NCBI RefSeq assembly: GCF_028023875.1
Contig: NZ_JAQIPB010000012.1
Coordinates: 1-64,000, forward strand
Direction of reading: 5' to 3'
Source: Xenophilus arseniciresistens
GTDB taxonomy: Bacteria > Pseudomonadota > Gammaproteobacteria > Burkholderiales > Burkholderiaceae_C
DNA: 64,000 nucleotides
Shown piece by piece: positions 32,966-41,144 of this stretch (within the stretch, counting starts at the first letter, position 1; each line of letters opens with the position of its first letter). Below the pieces are notes generated by a model. The model searched no databases. It was not told the DNA's origin and saw only the letters and a list, made by a program, of their open reading frames with translations. A program made the position numbers and the translations under genes.

Positions 32966-34396
32966 GTGTCTTTGGAGGATCGCACTCTCATGCCTATCGA
33001 AATTCGCGAGATCGCTGCTGCCGACGCAAAACTTCTACGGTCGCTCACTGAAGGACACTTCGCCGATGCGAAGGCGCTGGAAGTCGCACCCGCAAAGCTG
33101 AGTAGATCCATCTCGGCGCTGGCAAATGCCGACGGCGGCGAACTATTTGTGGGGCTTCGAGAGGACAGAGAGAACGGGGGCCTCGAGTGGAGAGGCTTTA
33201 GTGATCCCGAAGATGCCAATGGACACATTCAGTTGTTCGAGAAGCTCTTCCCCCTTGGCGTTGGATTTGAATACGAGTTTCTGAAGGCACCCCGTCACTC
33301 TGGACTTGTACTCCACATCACAGTCGCGAAAGCTGCTGCTGTGGTGCGTTCGTCTGACGACGTTCCCTATCTACGCCGCGGTGCGCAGAACCTGCCGATC
33401 AGTACAGAGTCAGCACTCAAGCAGCTCGAGCGTGACAAGGGGCTGACGTCTTACGAGAACGAAACCGTCGCAACGCCCAAAGACACGCTCACTGACAGCG
33501 AAGTCACAAAAAACTTCATCAAGACAGTGGTGCCGCATAGCGCTCCGGACATGTGGCTTCGCAAGCAGCAATTGCTGATTGGTGATAGGCCGACCGTCGG
33601 TGGAGTGATACTTTTCGCCGATCTCCCGCAGGCTGTCCTTCCAAAACGCTGCGGGATCAAGGTCTATCGCTACAAGACAAGTCAATCCGAAGGCACTCGC
33701 GAGGCTCTTGTTGGCAACCCGCAGAGCGTCGAAGGCCATGCGTATTCCGCTATTCACGAATCAGTCGCGTTGACCCAAAGCATCATCAGTGAGCTTCAAG
33801 TTCTAGGGCATGAGGGGCTGACGGCGGTCCGCTATCCGCCCGAGACGTTGCACGAGGTCATTACAAACGCCGTCTTGCACAGGGACTACTCTCTGGCCGA
33901 TGACGTACATATTCGGATATTTGACAACCGAGTCGAGGTAGAAAGCCCAGGAAAACTTCCCGGCCATGTGACCGTTCAAAACATTCTCAGCGAGCGGTTT
34001 GCTCGGAATGGCAACCTGGTACGCGTGATCAACAAGTTTCCGAATCCGCCCAACAAGGATGTCGGCGAAGGCCTCAATACGGCCTTTGCTGCGATGCGAC
34101 AGCTCAAACTTAAAGATCCGACCATCGAAGAGCGACCAAACTCCGTTGTCGTACACATCAAACATGAGAAGTTGGCGTCGGCCGAAGAGCTTGTTCTCGA
34201 CTACCTTCGATCGAATGAGTCGATAACAAACCCAATCGCACGCTCTCTCACGGGACTAGGCTCGGAGAACGCGATGAAGAATGTCTTCTACCGACTCCGT
34301 GATCGAAATCTGCTTGAACAGGTGCCTGGACTTAAGGGAAACAAGTCTGCTTGGCGCCTCACCAAGAAGGGCAAGCAGCACATAGCCGAAAGCTGA
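32966..34396 (+). CDS. AlbA_2/Schlafen-type ATP-binding protein in integron cassette
   Basis: A 476-residue protein. The N-terminal part (about residues 14-130) matches the AlbA_2 (Schlafen-like) domain: AKLSRSISALANADGGELFV and VPYLRRGAQNLPIS. The middle holds a GHKL-like region with PPETLHEVITNAVLHRDYSL (N-box) and HIRIFDNRVEVESPGKLPGH. The C-terminus (SAEELVLDYLRSNESITN onward) looks like a winged helix. Such proteins are called transcriptional regulators or defence components; the exact role is unknown. Start GTG 32966 (AGGAG nine bases upstream) or ATG 32990. It is flanked by GTTGGGC and GCCTAAC integron core sites and is AT-richer than the chromosome. Confidence 0.82.
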   Translation: MSLEDRTLMPIEIREIAAADAKLLRSLTEGHFADAKALEVAPAKLSRSISALANADGGELFVGLREDRENGGLEWRGFSDPEDANGHIQLFEKLFPLGVGFEYEFLKAPRHSGLVLHITVAKAAAVVRSSDDVPYLRRGAQNLPISTESALKQLERDKGLTSYENETVATPKDTLTDSEVTKNFIKTVVPHSAPDMWLRKQQLLIGDRPTVGGVILFADLPQAVLPKRCGIKVYRYKTSQSEGTREALVGNPQSVEGHAYSAIHESVALTQSIISELQVLGHEGLTAVRYPPETLHEVITNAVLHRDYSLADDVHIRIFDNRVEVESPGKLPGHVTVQNILSERFARNGNLVRVINKFPNPPNKDVGEGLNTAFAAMRQLKLKDPTIEERPNSVVVHIKHEKLASAEELVLDYLRSNESITNPIARSLTGLGSENAMKNVFYRLRDRNLLEQVPGLKGNKSAWRLTKKGKQHIAES

Positions 34397-34424
34397 TTCA
34401 GCGCTGAGCTTCTATACGAATGAC

Positions 34425-34437
34425 GCCTAACCCTTCC
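34425..34437 (+). other. attC remnant at right edge of second cassette
   Basis: GCCTAACCCTTCC begins with a perfect RYYYAAC core (GCCTAAC, 34425-34431) and the CCCTTC that usually follows, 29 bases after the stop of the AlbA_2 gene. The hairpin body and right core are missing, so the array was cut here, probably by the IS debris that follows. Confidence 0.6.
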
Positions 34438-34732
34438 TATATGGACTCCCCCACAACGGCAAGAAACTGATTGATGTTTTGGCGGTTGGGGAAACGCCTG
34501 CAGTCGTATATCCGGCATCTGTTGTGGACTCTGTGGTGATCCGTGCCAGCATGGAATCTGCGGGAGCGTCGCGCCAATCGTTACAAGCGGCAGGCAAGCT
34601 GCCGGAAGAGTTATCGGCGTCAGACGGTCTGGGGAGTGCCCGGTTGGCCATGTGGGTCAATCAATCTCGTCGCAAGCGGCGTGGGTGGAAGAAAATATTT
34701 CTTGTGCCAGGTGTTCGATGGGTGCCTGCCAC
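34438..34732. other. Unassigned junk between attC remnant and IS fragments
   Basis: Nearly 300 bases of mixed composition with no supported gene. A 114-codon plus-strand frame (34479-34823) has no known domain and runs antisense into an IS110 fragment, so I do not call it. The stretch may be the outer end of the IS110 element whose 3' end follows. Confidence 0.4.
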
Positions 34733-34852
34733 TCAGGCCGGCATCACAAGGCTCTCCCGGCTGATCTTCTTGTGCAGTCGCTCGGATTCACCGAACGGCG
34801 TCTTGTCCCGAAACGTCGCGTAGCAGATGCGCGCCAGCTTGTTGGCCAACGC
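34733..34852 (-). pseudogene. IS110-family transposase, 3' fragment
   Basis: Forty minus-strand codons encode ALANKLARICYATFRDKTPF followed by GESERLHKKISRESLVMPA and a stop. This is the C-terminal tail of an IS110-type transposase, of a different subtype from the 32.4-kb copy, whose tail reads ARMAWAVLRHGEAF. An in-frame stop precedes the fragment, so nothing upstream of it is retained. Confidence 0.65.
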
Positions 34853-34901
34853 TCAACCGCCGTGAAGTAGCAGGAGTCCGTCAACCAAAAGAATGGCGGA
34901 C

Positions 34902-34961
34902 ATGAGGAAGAGCAAGTTCAGCGAGGAACCGATCATCGGGTTCCTCAAGCAGGCGGAGGCC
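34902..34961 (+). pseudogene. IS3-family OrfA, 5' fragment
   Basis: The first twenty codons read MRKSKFSEEPIIGFLKQAEA, the start of IS3/IS407-type OrfA proteins (helix-turn-helix). Similarity then ends abruptly and the frame runs into GC-rich intergenic repeat, stopping at 35043-35045. Only this tip of the element remains. Confidence 0.75.
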
Positions 34962-35024
34962 AGCCGGCGAGCGCAGCGAAGCCCTCAGGGCACCCGTGGA
35001 ACGGGCTTTGCCCGGCCACCGGGT

Positions 35025-35056
35025 GCGCCCCCCTCCCGGAGGTGAGAGGGGGGCGC
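35025..35056. repeat. GC-rich inverted repeat downstream of binding-protein gene
   Basis: GCGCCCCCCTC (35025-35035) and GAGGGGGGCGC (35046-35056) are perfect 11-base arms around a ten-base loop. The hairpin is 28 bases past the stop of the leftward binding-protein gene and could end its transcript, though no T-run follows. Confidence 0.55.
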
Positions 35057-35083
35057 CGCGAAGCAGCCTGGGGGCGTTTCACT

Positions 35084-36316
35084 TCAATTGGCGGGCGCCG
35101 CCTTCTTGCGCTGGACGATGATGTTGCGCTTGGCGTCCTCTGGGTAGGCGAAGGTCACTGCGCCGTTCCAGATCACGCCCACCACCAGCATGTTCGCGGT
35201 CAGGGCGTCCTTGTCGCTGGCGCTGAACGCGTTGTCGTAGGTGGTGACCACGCCGTAGTAGGGGCGCTTGGACTGCTCCAGGGCCAGCTTGATCTGCGGG
35301 CCGCTGACTTTCTCGACCGGCAGGCTCAGGATGGCATGGGCCAGCAGGTAGGTGGCGTCATAGGCCTGGGCCGCGGCCATCGGCACGGGAATGCGCGGCA
35401 CGTTGAAAGTCCGGGCGTAGCTGGTGAGGAAGGCCGCGCGCCTTTCGTTGCTGGGCTCCGCGATGAAGCTCTGCGCCATCAGGGCGCCTTCGGCCGCATC
35501 CTTGGCGCCGTTGATGAAGAAGGGGAAGGACAGCGGCCAGGCGCCGACCTGCGGCACCTTCCAGTTCATGGCCTGGCGGCCATTGGCGATCACCGCGTTC
35601 TCCGGCCCGACGGTGTAGCTGAAGATCACCTGCGCCCCCTTGCGGCGGCTCTCCTGCAGCTCGGCCGTCAGGTCCTTCACGCCCAGGTCGAAGCGGCCCA
35701 CGTGCACGGGCTGGATGTTCTTCTTCGCGAGCGCCTTCTGCACGTCCTGCAGGCCGGCCTCGCCGTAGCCCGTGCGGTCGGCCAGGATGGCCACCTTGGT
35801 CCAGCCCCTGGAGATGATTTCGTCGACCATGAAGGGCGCCTGGATGGCGTCCCGGGGGGAGTTGCGGAAGATGTAGCTTTCAGCGGGCGGGTACTTGGCG
35901 GTGACCGGGGTGCCCGTGGAGCAGGGGACGATCAGCGGCGTCGTGTGGCGCTGGAACACGTCGATGGACTTCATCGCCACGCCCGTGTTGCAAAAGCCGA
36001 TGGCCGCATGCACCTTGGCGTCGATCAGTTCCTGCGACATCTTCAGGCCCACCTCGGGGTCGGCCTTGTCGTCCTTGATGACCAGCTCCAGCGGACGCCC
36101 GAGATAGCCACCGAAGGAGTTGATCTCGTTGATCGCCAGCTTGACGCCGTTGAGCATCGGCGTGCCGAAGTCGGCGGAAGGGCCGCTGAAGGGGCCGATG
36201 ACGCCGATCCGGATCGTGGGCAGCGACTGGGGCGCCGGCTGCGGGAAGGCGCCCATCGACGAAGCCGCCAGCGCCGCCCCGACAAGCGCCTTGCGGGCCA
36301 TTTCGCGCATGAACAT
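35084..36316 (-). CDS. ABC transporter substrate-binding protein, branched-chain amino acid type (orphan)
   Basis: A 410-residue periplasmic binding protein of the Leu/Ile/Val (Peripla_BP_6) type. Signal peptide MFMREMARKALVGAALAASS, then IRIGVIGPFSGPSADFGTPM, the conserved start of the first lobe, and HAAIGFCNTGVAMKSIDVFQ. It would bind an amino acid, amide or aromatic acid and deliver it to a membrane transporter. No permease or ATPase genes lie nearby, so it works with a transporter encoded elsewhere. GGGAGAG precedes the ATG at 36316. It forms the right border of the integron/IS region. Confidence 0.88.
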   Translation of the reverse strand: MFMREMARKALVGAALAASSMGAFPQPAPQSLPTIRIGVIGPFSGPSADFGTPMLNGVKLAINEINSFGGYLGRPLELVIKDDKADPEVGLKMSQELIDAKVHAAIGFCNTGVAMKSIDVFQRHTTPLIVPCSTGTPVTAKYPPAESYIFRNSPRDAIQAPFMVDEIISRGWTKVAILADRTGYGEAGLQDVQKALAKKNIQPVHVGRFDLGVKDLTAELQESRRKGAQVIFSYTVGPENAVIANGRQAMNWKVPQVGAWPLSFPFFINGAKDAAEGALMAQSFIAEPSNERRAAFLTSYARTFNVPRIPVPMAAAQAYDATYLLAHAILSLPVEKVSGPQIKLALEQSKRPYYGVVTTYDNAFSASDKDALTANMLVVGVIWNGAVTFAYPEDAKRNIIVQRKKAAPAN

Positions 36317-36548
36317 GAATGCTCTCCCTCAAAAAAACGGCGGACCTGCGGCACGCATTTCAGGGGCGTGCAGGCCGCAATGAGAGGGCGGACTCTAGGA
36401 GCAACGATTGGGAAACAAGTAAGAGGAAACGCTAGGACAATGCAAATAATCGCAAGTCCCGAGAAGTTTCTGGCTTGCGCAAGCGTGTGGCCACGCCGGA
36501 CCGAGTGCCGGCAGCGCGGCGCGGCGCCGCGTGTTTTCTGGAGCCCGG

Positions 36549-37106
36549 ATGAGCACACAGTACTTCACGGCCACCAGCCTGGATGGCTTCATCGCGACCG
36601 AGGACGACTCCCTCGACTGGCTGTTCCCGCTGGGCGACGTCAACAGCACCAGCTACCCGGCCTTCATCGCCGAGGTGGGTGCGCTGGCCATGGGGGCCTC
36701 GACCTATGAATGGATGCTGCGCCATGCGCAGACGGTGACGGCCGAGACGGGCGCCGCCTGGCCCTACACGCAGCCCACCTGGGTGTTCTCCACCCGCCAG
36801 CTGCCGGCCGTGCCGGGCGCGCGGCTGCACTTCGTGCAGGGCGATGTGCGCCCCGTGCATGCGGCCATGCGCGAGGCCGCGGGCGAGAACAGGAACCTCT
36901 GGATCGTGGGCGGCGGCGACCTGGCCGGGCAGTTCCACGACGCGGGCCTGCTCGACGAGCTGATCGTGCAGGTGGGTTCGGTCACGCTGGGCCGCGGCAA
37001 GCCGCTGTTTCCGCGCCGGCTCACGCAGCCCGCGCTGCAGCTGCAATCAGTGCGGCAGGTGGGCACCGGTTTTGTCGAGCTGCGCTACCGCGTGCCGCGC
37101 GGCTGA
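36549..37106 (+). CDS. Dihydrofolate reductase/RibD C-terminal-like protein
   Basis: A 185-residue protein with the RibD_C/DHFR-like fold: ATSLDGFIATEDDSLDWLFP at the N-terminus, GASTYEWML, and the NADP-binding loop LWIVGGGDLAGQFHDAGLLD near residue 118. The family includes real dihydrofolate reductases and many reductases of unknown substrate. The start MSTQ at 36549 has no strong Shine-Dalgarno, but fits homologues. It is convergent with the EamA transporter gene. Confidence 0.85.
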   Translation: MSTQYFTATSLDGFIATEDDSLDWLFPLGDVNSTSYPAFIAEVGALAMGASTYEWMLRHAQTVTAETGAAWPYTQPTWVFSTRQLPAVPGARLHFVQGDVRPVHAAMREAAGENRNLWIVGGGDLAGQFHDAGLLDELIVQVGSVTLGRGKPLFPRRLTQPALQLQSVRQVGTGFVELRYRVPRG

Positions 37107-37118
37107 GGCGCCGCGCCT

Positions 37119-38120
37119 TCAGGCCGCGTGTGCGGCCGGCGCGGGTGCGTGGACCCGGTGTGCGCGCACGCTGCCCAGCACGCTGGCCGTGACCAGCACC
37201 ATGGCCGCGGCCTCCAGCCAGCTGGGGCCGCGCTGCTCCCAGGCAAAGCCGTAGAGCAGGGCGAACAGGGTCTCGAACAGGATCATCTGCCCGATCATGG
37301 TCGAGGGCAGCAGGCGGCTGGCGCGGTTCCAGAAGGCATTGCCCACGATCGAGGCCAGGATGGCCACGCTGGTCACCACGGCGATGAAGCGCCACCAGGC
37401 TTCGCTGCTGTGCGCGGGCGCGCCGCCCGCATCGGCCGCTGTCAGCACGAAGGCCGGGATGGCCAGCAGCAGCGCCTGCGCGCCGGTGGCCAGGCCCGTG
37501 AGCAGGCTCCAGTCGTGGGCCGACAGGTCGGCCCGGCGCGCGAGCCAGCGGCTGTTGGCCACCGCGTAGATGGACCAGGAAATCAGCGCGCCCACCGCGC
37601 AGCCGAAGCCCAGCAGCGCGCCCGGGCGCGCCAGCCCTGCCGCGTCGCCACCCAGCGATACCGCGGCCAGTGACTCATAGCCCACGCAGCCGATGCCTGC
37701 CACGCCCAGCGCCAGCGACAGCGCCAGCCTGCGCAGCGGCACGGCGCCCGCGCCGCCGCGGCTGACCAGCGTGACGGCCACCGGCAGGAAGCCGATCACC
37801 AGCGCAGTCATGGCCATGCCCCCCAGCTGCACGGCCTGGGCCAGCAGCACGTAGTACAGCGTGTTGCCCAGCAGGCTGAGCCAGCTCAGCGCCCACCATT
37901 CGCGCCAGCCCAGGCGCGGCAGCAGGCTGCGCAGGCGCGGCGCGATCAGCAGCGCCGCGAACAGGCCGTAGGCCAGGTAGCGGCCCGCGGCCAGTTGCCC
38001 GGGCGTGAAGTCGCGCACCAGCTCGGGCGTGAGGAAGACCAGCCCCCAGAAGGCGCCGGCGGCGGCGCCGCAGGCGATGCCGCGGCGGATCGAGGAAGCA
38101 GGAGGAGGCGAAGAAGACAT
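37119..38120 (-). CDS. EamA/DMT-family transporter
   Basis: A 333-residue integral membrane protein with about ten hydrophobic helices arranged as two EamA halves (first FWGLVFLTPELV onward, second GALISWSIYAVANSRW onward). DMT proteins export amino acids, nucleosides or other small metabolites; the substrate here is unknown. Start at 38120 (MSSSPPPASS), preceded by no obvious Shine-Dalgarno on the minus strand. An AraC regulator gene lies directly upstream on the same strand. Confidence 0.87.
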   Translation of the reverse strand: MSSSPPPASSIRRGIACGAAAGAFWGLVFLTPELVRDFTPGQLAAGRYLAYGLFAALLIAPRLRSLLPRLGWREWWALSWLSLLGNTLYYVLLAQAVQLGGMAMTALVIGFLPVAVTLVSRGGAGAVPLRRLALSLALGVAGIGCVGYESLAAVSLGGDAAGLARPGALLGFGCAVGALISWSIYAVANSRWLARRADLSAHDWSLLTGLATGAQALLLAIPAFVLTAADAGGAPAHSSEAWWRFIAVVTSVAILASIVGNAFWNRASRLLPSTMIGQMILFETLFALLYGFAWEQRGPSWLEAAAMVLVTASVLGSVRAHRVHAPAPAAHAA

Positions 38121-38247
38121 GCGGGGGCGGCAAGAACAGGCGGACCGCGACGGAGGATGCGCCGATGCGCGGGCGGCCGTCTTGTGCGCTGCTGCAATTT
38201 GCTTGACGCAGGCTCGCCTGCGCACGGCGGCGCGCAAAAAAAGGCGC

Positions 38248-39006
38248 TCAGGCGGGGGCCGGGCCCGCATTGTGCCGGCGCCAGGCGGCCGGCGTGGTGT
38301 CGTGGGCGCGGCGCATGGCGTGGGTCAGCGCGCTCTGGTCGGCAAAGCCGCAGCGGCTGGCGATCTCGGCGATGGGCAGACGGGTGTGGGCCAGCAGCTC
38401 GCGCGCCCGCGCCAGGCGCTGGGCCTGCAGCCACGCGCGCGGCGTGCTGTGCAGCTCGGCCTGGAACAGCGCGTGCAGCCGGCTCGGGCTCAGCGCCGCA
38501 AGCCGGGCCATGCGCTCCACCGTCCAGGGCGCGCCGGGGTCGGCCTGCACGCGCGCGCGCAGCGCGGCCAGGCGCGAGGCCGGACGCGGCGGCTGCAGCA
38601 GCAGCGTGTCCAGCAGCAGCGGCACCCACAGCTGCACCACAGGCGCAGAGGCCTGGCCCTGTTCGACCCGCAGCGCCATGAAGTCCAGCAGCCGCGTGGC
38701 GGGCGCCGAAAGGGCCAGGAAGGGGCGCTGCGCCAGTTGCGCCAGCAGCGGCGCCAGCGCGCTGTCGTCTTCGGGCAGGTCCAGGATCAGTGAGCGGTTG
38801 GGGCCCTGGGTGCGCGTGGCATGCGGCTGGCGCGTGGGCACGAAGGCGCCGCGCGCGGCATCCAACGCGGCGGCGCGGTCACCGAAGTCCAGATCCAGCG
38901 CGCCCGAGACCGGCAGCACGAGCTGGGCGAAGTCGTGGTCGTGCGGCGCCGAATGGCCGCGGTAGCTGCGAAGGTGCAGGGCGGGCTGCGAAGGCGGTGA
39001 GCGCAT
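38248..39006 (-). CDS. AraC-family transcriptional regulator
   Basis: A 252-residue regulator with an N-terminal cupin-like sensing region (SAPHDHDFAQLVLPVSG) and a C-terminal double helix-turn-helix (MARLAALSPSRLHALFQAEL, then IAEIASRCGFADQSALTHAM). The start at 39006 follows the family pattern; the longer frame upstream is antisense to the CoA ligase 3' end. It may control the EamA transporter gene next to it, or the CoA ligase/siderophore genes on its other side (inference). Confidence 0.88.
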   Translation of the reverse strand: MRSPPSQPALHLRSYRGHSAPHDHDFAQLVLPVSGALDLDFGDRAAALDAARGAFVPTRQPHATRTQGPNRSLILDLPEDDSALAPLLAQLAQRPFLALSAPATRLLDFMALRVEQGQASAPVVQLWVPLLLDTLLLQPPRPASRLAALRARVQADPGAPWTVERMARLAALSPSRLHALFQAELHSTPRAWLQAQRLARARELLAHTRLPIAEIASRCGFADQSALTHAMRRAHDTTPAAWRRHNAGPAPA

Positions 39007-39047
39007 GGGCAGGCGAAGGTGCTGCCGGCATTGTGCGCCGCGCCTGG

Positions 39048-40631
39048 TCAAGCGGTGGTGCCGACCCAGGCGTCGCGCAGCTCGCGCTTGAGCACCTTGC
39101 CGATGGCGCTGCGTGGCAGCTCGTCGATCCACTGCAGTGCGCTCAGGCGCTGCGTCTTGCCCAGGCGCGCGTTGGCCCAGCTCAGCAGTGCAGCGCTGTC
39201 GATGTTCTCCGCACCGTCGCGCCGCACCACGAAGGCCACGGGCGTTTCGCCCCATTGGGCAGAGGGCACGCCCACCACGGCTGCGTCGGCCACCCCCGGG
39301 TGCTCGCGCAGCACGGCTTCCAGGTCGCTGGGATAGATGTTGAAACCGCCGCTGATGACCAGGTCCTTCTTGCGGTCGGCCAGCGTCAGGAAGCCCTCGG
39401 CATCGAAGCGGCCCACGTCGCCCGTGCGGATGAAGCGCAGCCCTTCGGGCGAGAACCATTCGGCCTCGCGCGTCTTCTCGGGCTGGCGGTGGTAGCCGGT
39501 CATCATGCCTTCGGAGCGGCCCACCACCTCGCCGGCCTGGCCCACGCTGCCGGGCGGCAGCTGCTGGCCGGCCTCGTCGATCAGGCGGATGTCGCTGCCC
39601 GGCGCGGGCCGGCCCACGGTGTGCAGCTTGTCGGGGTGCAGGTGCGCTTCCAGCAGGCAGGTGCCGCCGCCTTCGGTCATGCCGTAGAACTCCACCAGCC
39701 CGCCGGGCCAGCGCGCCAGCGCATCGGCCTTGAGCGCGGCCGAAAAGGGCGCGCTGGTGCAGAACTTCATCTGGAAGCTGCGCAGGTCGGTGCGGTCGAA
39801 GTCCGGGTGCGCCAGCAGCCGCTGGTACTGCACGGGCACGAGCATGGTGTGCGTCACGCGGTGGGCCTCGGCCGTGCGCAGCCAGGTGCCGGCGTCGAAC
39901 TTGGGTTGCAGCAGCACGCAGCCGCCAAAGGCCAGGGTGGGGAAGAACACCACCAGCGTGGTGTTGGAGTACAGCGGCGTGGACAGCAGCGTGACCGTCT
40001 CGGGCCCGTAGCCGTAGCTCTGGCCGCGCTGCACATGGGCCCAGCGCATGCGGTGGCTCTGCACGATGCCCTTGGGCTCGCCCGTGGTGCCCGAGGAATA
40101 GATGATGTTGAAGGGCGCTTCGGGCCCGACCTGCACCGGCTGCATGGGCGCGGGGGCGGCGTCCAGCCAGGGCTGCAGGGCCTGCAGGCCCGGGCTTTCA
40201 GGCAGCGGCGCGGGGCCGATGCCGACCAGCGTCACGCCCTCGGGCGCCTGCCCGCCCAGCGCCTCCAGGCCCGTGGGGTCGACGAACAGCAGCGTGGCCT
40301 GCGCGTTGGCCACCATGCGCTGCAGGCTCTGGGCGGTGCTGCCCGGCGCCAGCGGCGCCACGGCCACGCCGGCGCGCAGCGCGCCCAGGAACACGGCCGC
40401 ATAGTCCACCGACGCCAGCGCGCAGAGGGCGATGGCTGAACCCGGCGCCACGCCGGCCTGCTGCAGTGCGGCGGCGACGCGGTCCATGCGCGCGTCCAGC
40501 GCCGCGTAGTCCAGCTGGGCCTGCGGATCGCGCAGGGCCAGGCGCTGCGGCGCAGCCTGGGCGTGCTGCCGGATGCAGTCGGTGATCAGGCCAAAGTCGG
40601 GCGCGGGCGTGTCGGCGGGTTGGGTGCTCAT
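39048..40631 (-). CDS. Acyl-CoA synthetase (AMP-dependent ligase)
   Basis: A 527-residue adenylate-forming enzyme. The P-loop-like signature IIYSSGTTGEPKG (residues 176-188), EFYGMTEGGG, the core RTGDVGRFDAEGFLTLADRK and the C-terminal lysine motif PRSAIGKVLKREL are all present. It activates a carboxylic acid with ATP and joins it to CoA; substrate may be a fatty or aromatic acid. It is divergent from the TonB receptor gene, with 513 bases between them that contain a Fur box. Confidence 0.9.
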   Translation of the reverse strand: MSTQPADTPAPDFGLITDCIRQHAQAAPQRLALRDPQAQLDYAALDARMDRVAAALQQAGVAPGSAIALCALASVDYAAVFLGALRAGVAVAPLAPGSTAQSLQRMVANAQATLLFVDPTGLEALGGQAPEGVTLVGIGPAPLPESPGLQALQPWLDAAPAPMQPVQVGPEAPFNIIYSSGTTGEPKGIVQSHRMRWAHVQRGQSYGYGPETVTLLSTPLYSNTTLVVFFPTLAFGGCVLLQPKFDAGTWLRTAEAHRVTHTMLVPVQYQRLLAHPDFDRTDLRSFQMKFCTSAPFSAALKADALARWPGGLVEFYGMTEGGGTCLLEAHLHPDKLHTVGRPAPGSDIRLIDEAGQQLPPGSVGQAGEVVGRSEGMMTGYHRQPEKTREAEWFSPEGLRFIRTGDVGRFDAEGFLTLADRKKDLVISGGFNIYPSDLEAVLREHPGVADAAVVGVPSAQWGETPVAFVVRRDGAENIDSAALLSWANARLGKTQRLSALQWIDELPRSAIGKVLKRELRDAWVGTTA

Positions 40632-40866
40632 GGCGGTGCGGCGCGGGGCGGGCGAGGAAGTGGCGAGGCCCGCACCCTAGCGCGAAGTGCGCGGCCGGGG
40701 GGGGCCGCGCCGTCCCGTGCGCGACCACGCTGCCGCCACGAAGCCGGGCCCAACACCGCACCCACGCCGGCTGGCAAGCGCGCTGTGCCCAGCGCACAAC
40801 ATTTCTTCGTGCATCTTCACGATTCATACATGCGGCGACACAGAGCGACAAAAAGCAAGATTTAGC

Positions 40867-40887
40867 AACTGCATATCATTCTCATCA
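40867..40887 (+). promoter_or_regulatory. Candidate Fur box upstream of siderophore receptor
   Basis: AACTGCATATCATTCTCATCA resembles the Fur consensus (GATAATGATAATCATTATC), with the CATATCATTCTCATC half matching best. It lies in the 513-base gap between the divergent CoA ligase and fepA-like genes, 257 bases before the fepA start, in an AT-rich island (40800-40890). No gene was seen in the remaining gap; the long stretch up to 41144 reads as an untranslated leader. Confidence 0.6.
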
Positions 40888-41144
40888 AGGAGGGCCTTCG
40901 CGAGCATTCGTGGAGGGCATCCCCTGGCTGCGATCCGAGGCGCCGGCGTGCTGCAAGCCGATGCCCGTCGCGGCCCGAGCCGCCCTGCCTGGGGGCCGGC
41001 TGCCCTGCGCGCCCACCGGTTTGCGAGAGGGGCCGGTGCGCGCGGTTTCCTTTTTTCTCGCCGCTTTTTTTGCTGGACGCAGGTCCGGCAGGGGCGAGCC
41101 TTGCCTGCAGAAATCGAATGCCTTTGTTCCGAGGAGAAGCCTTG

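Noticed and set aside
34479-34823. A 114-codon plus-strand frame in the IS debris
   Set aside because: No domain, no ribosome binding site, and it is antisense to a recognisable IS110 C-terminal fragment.
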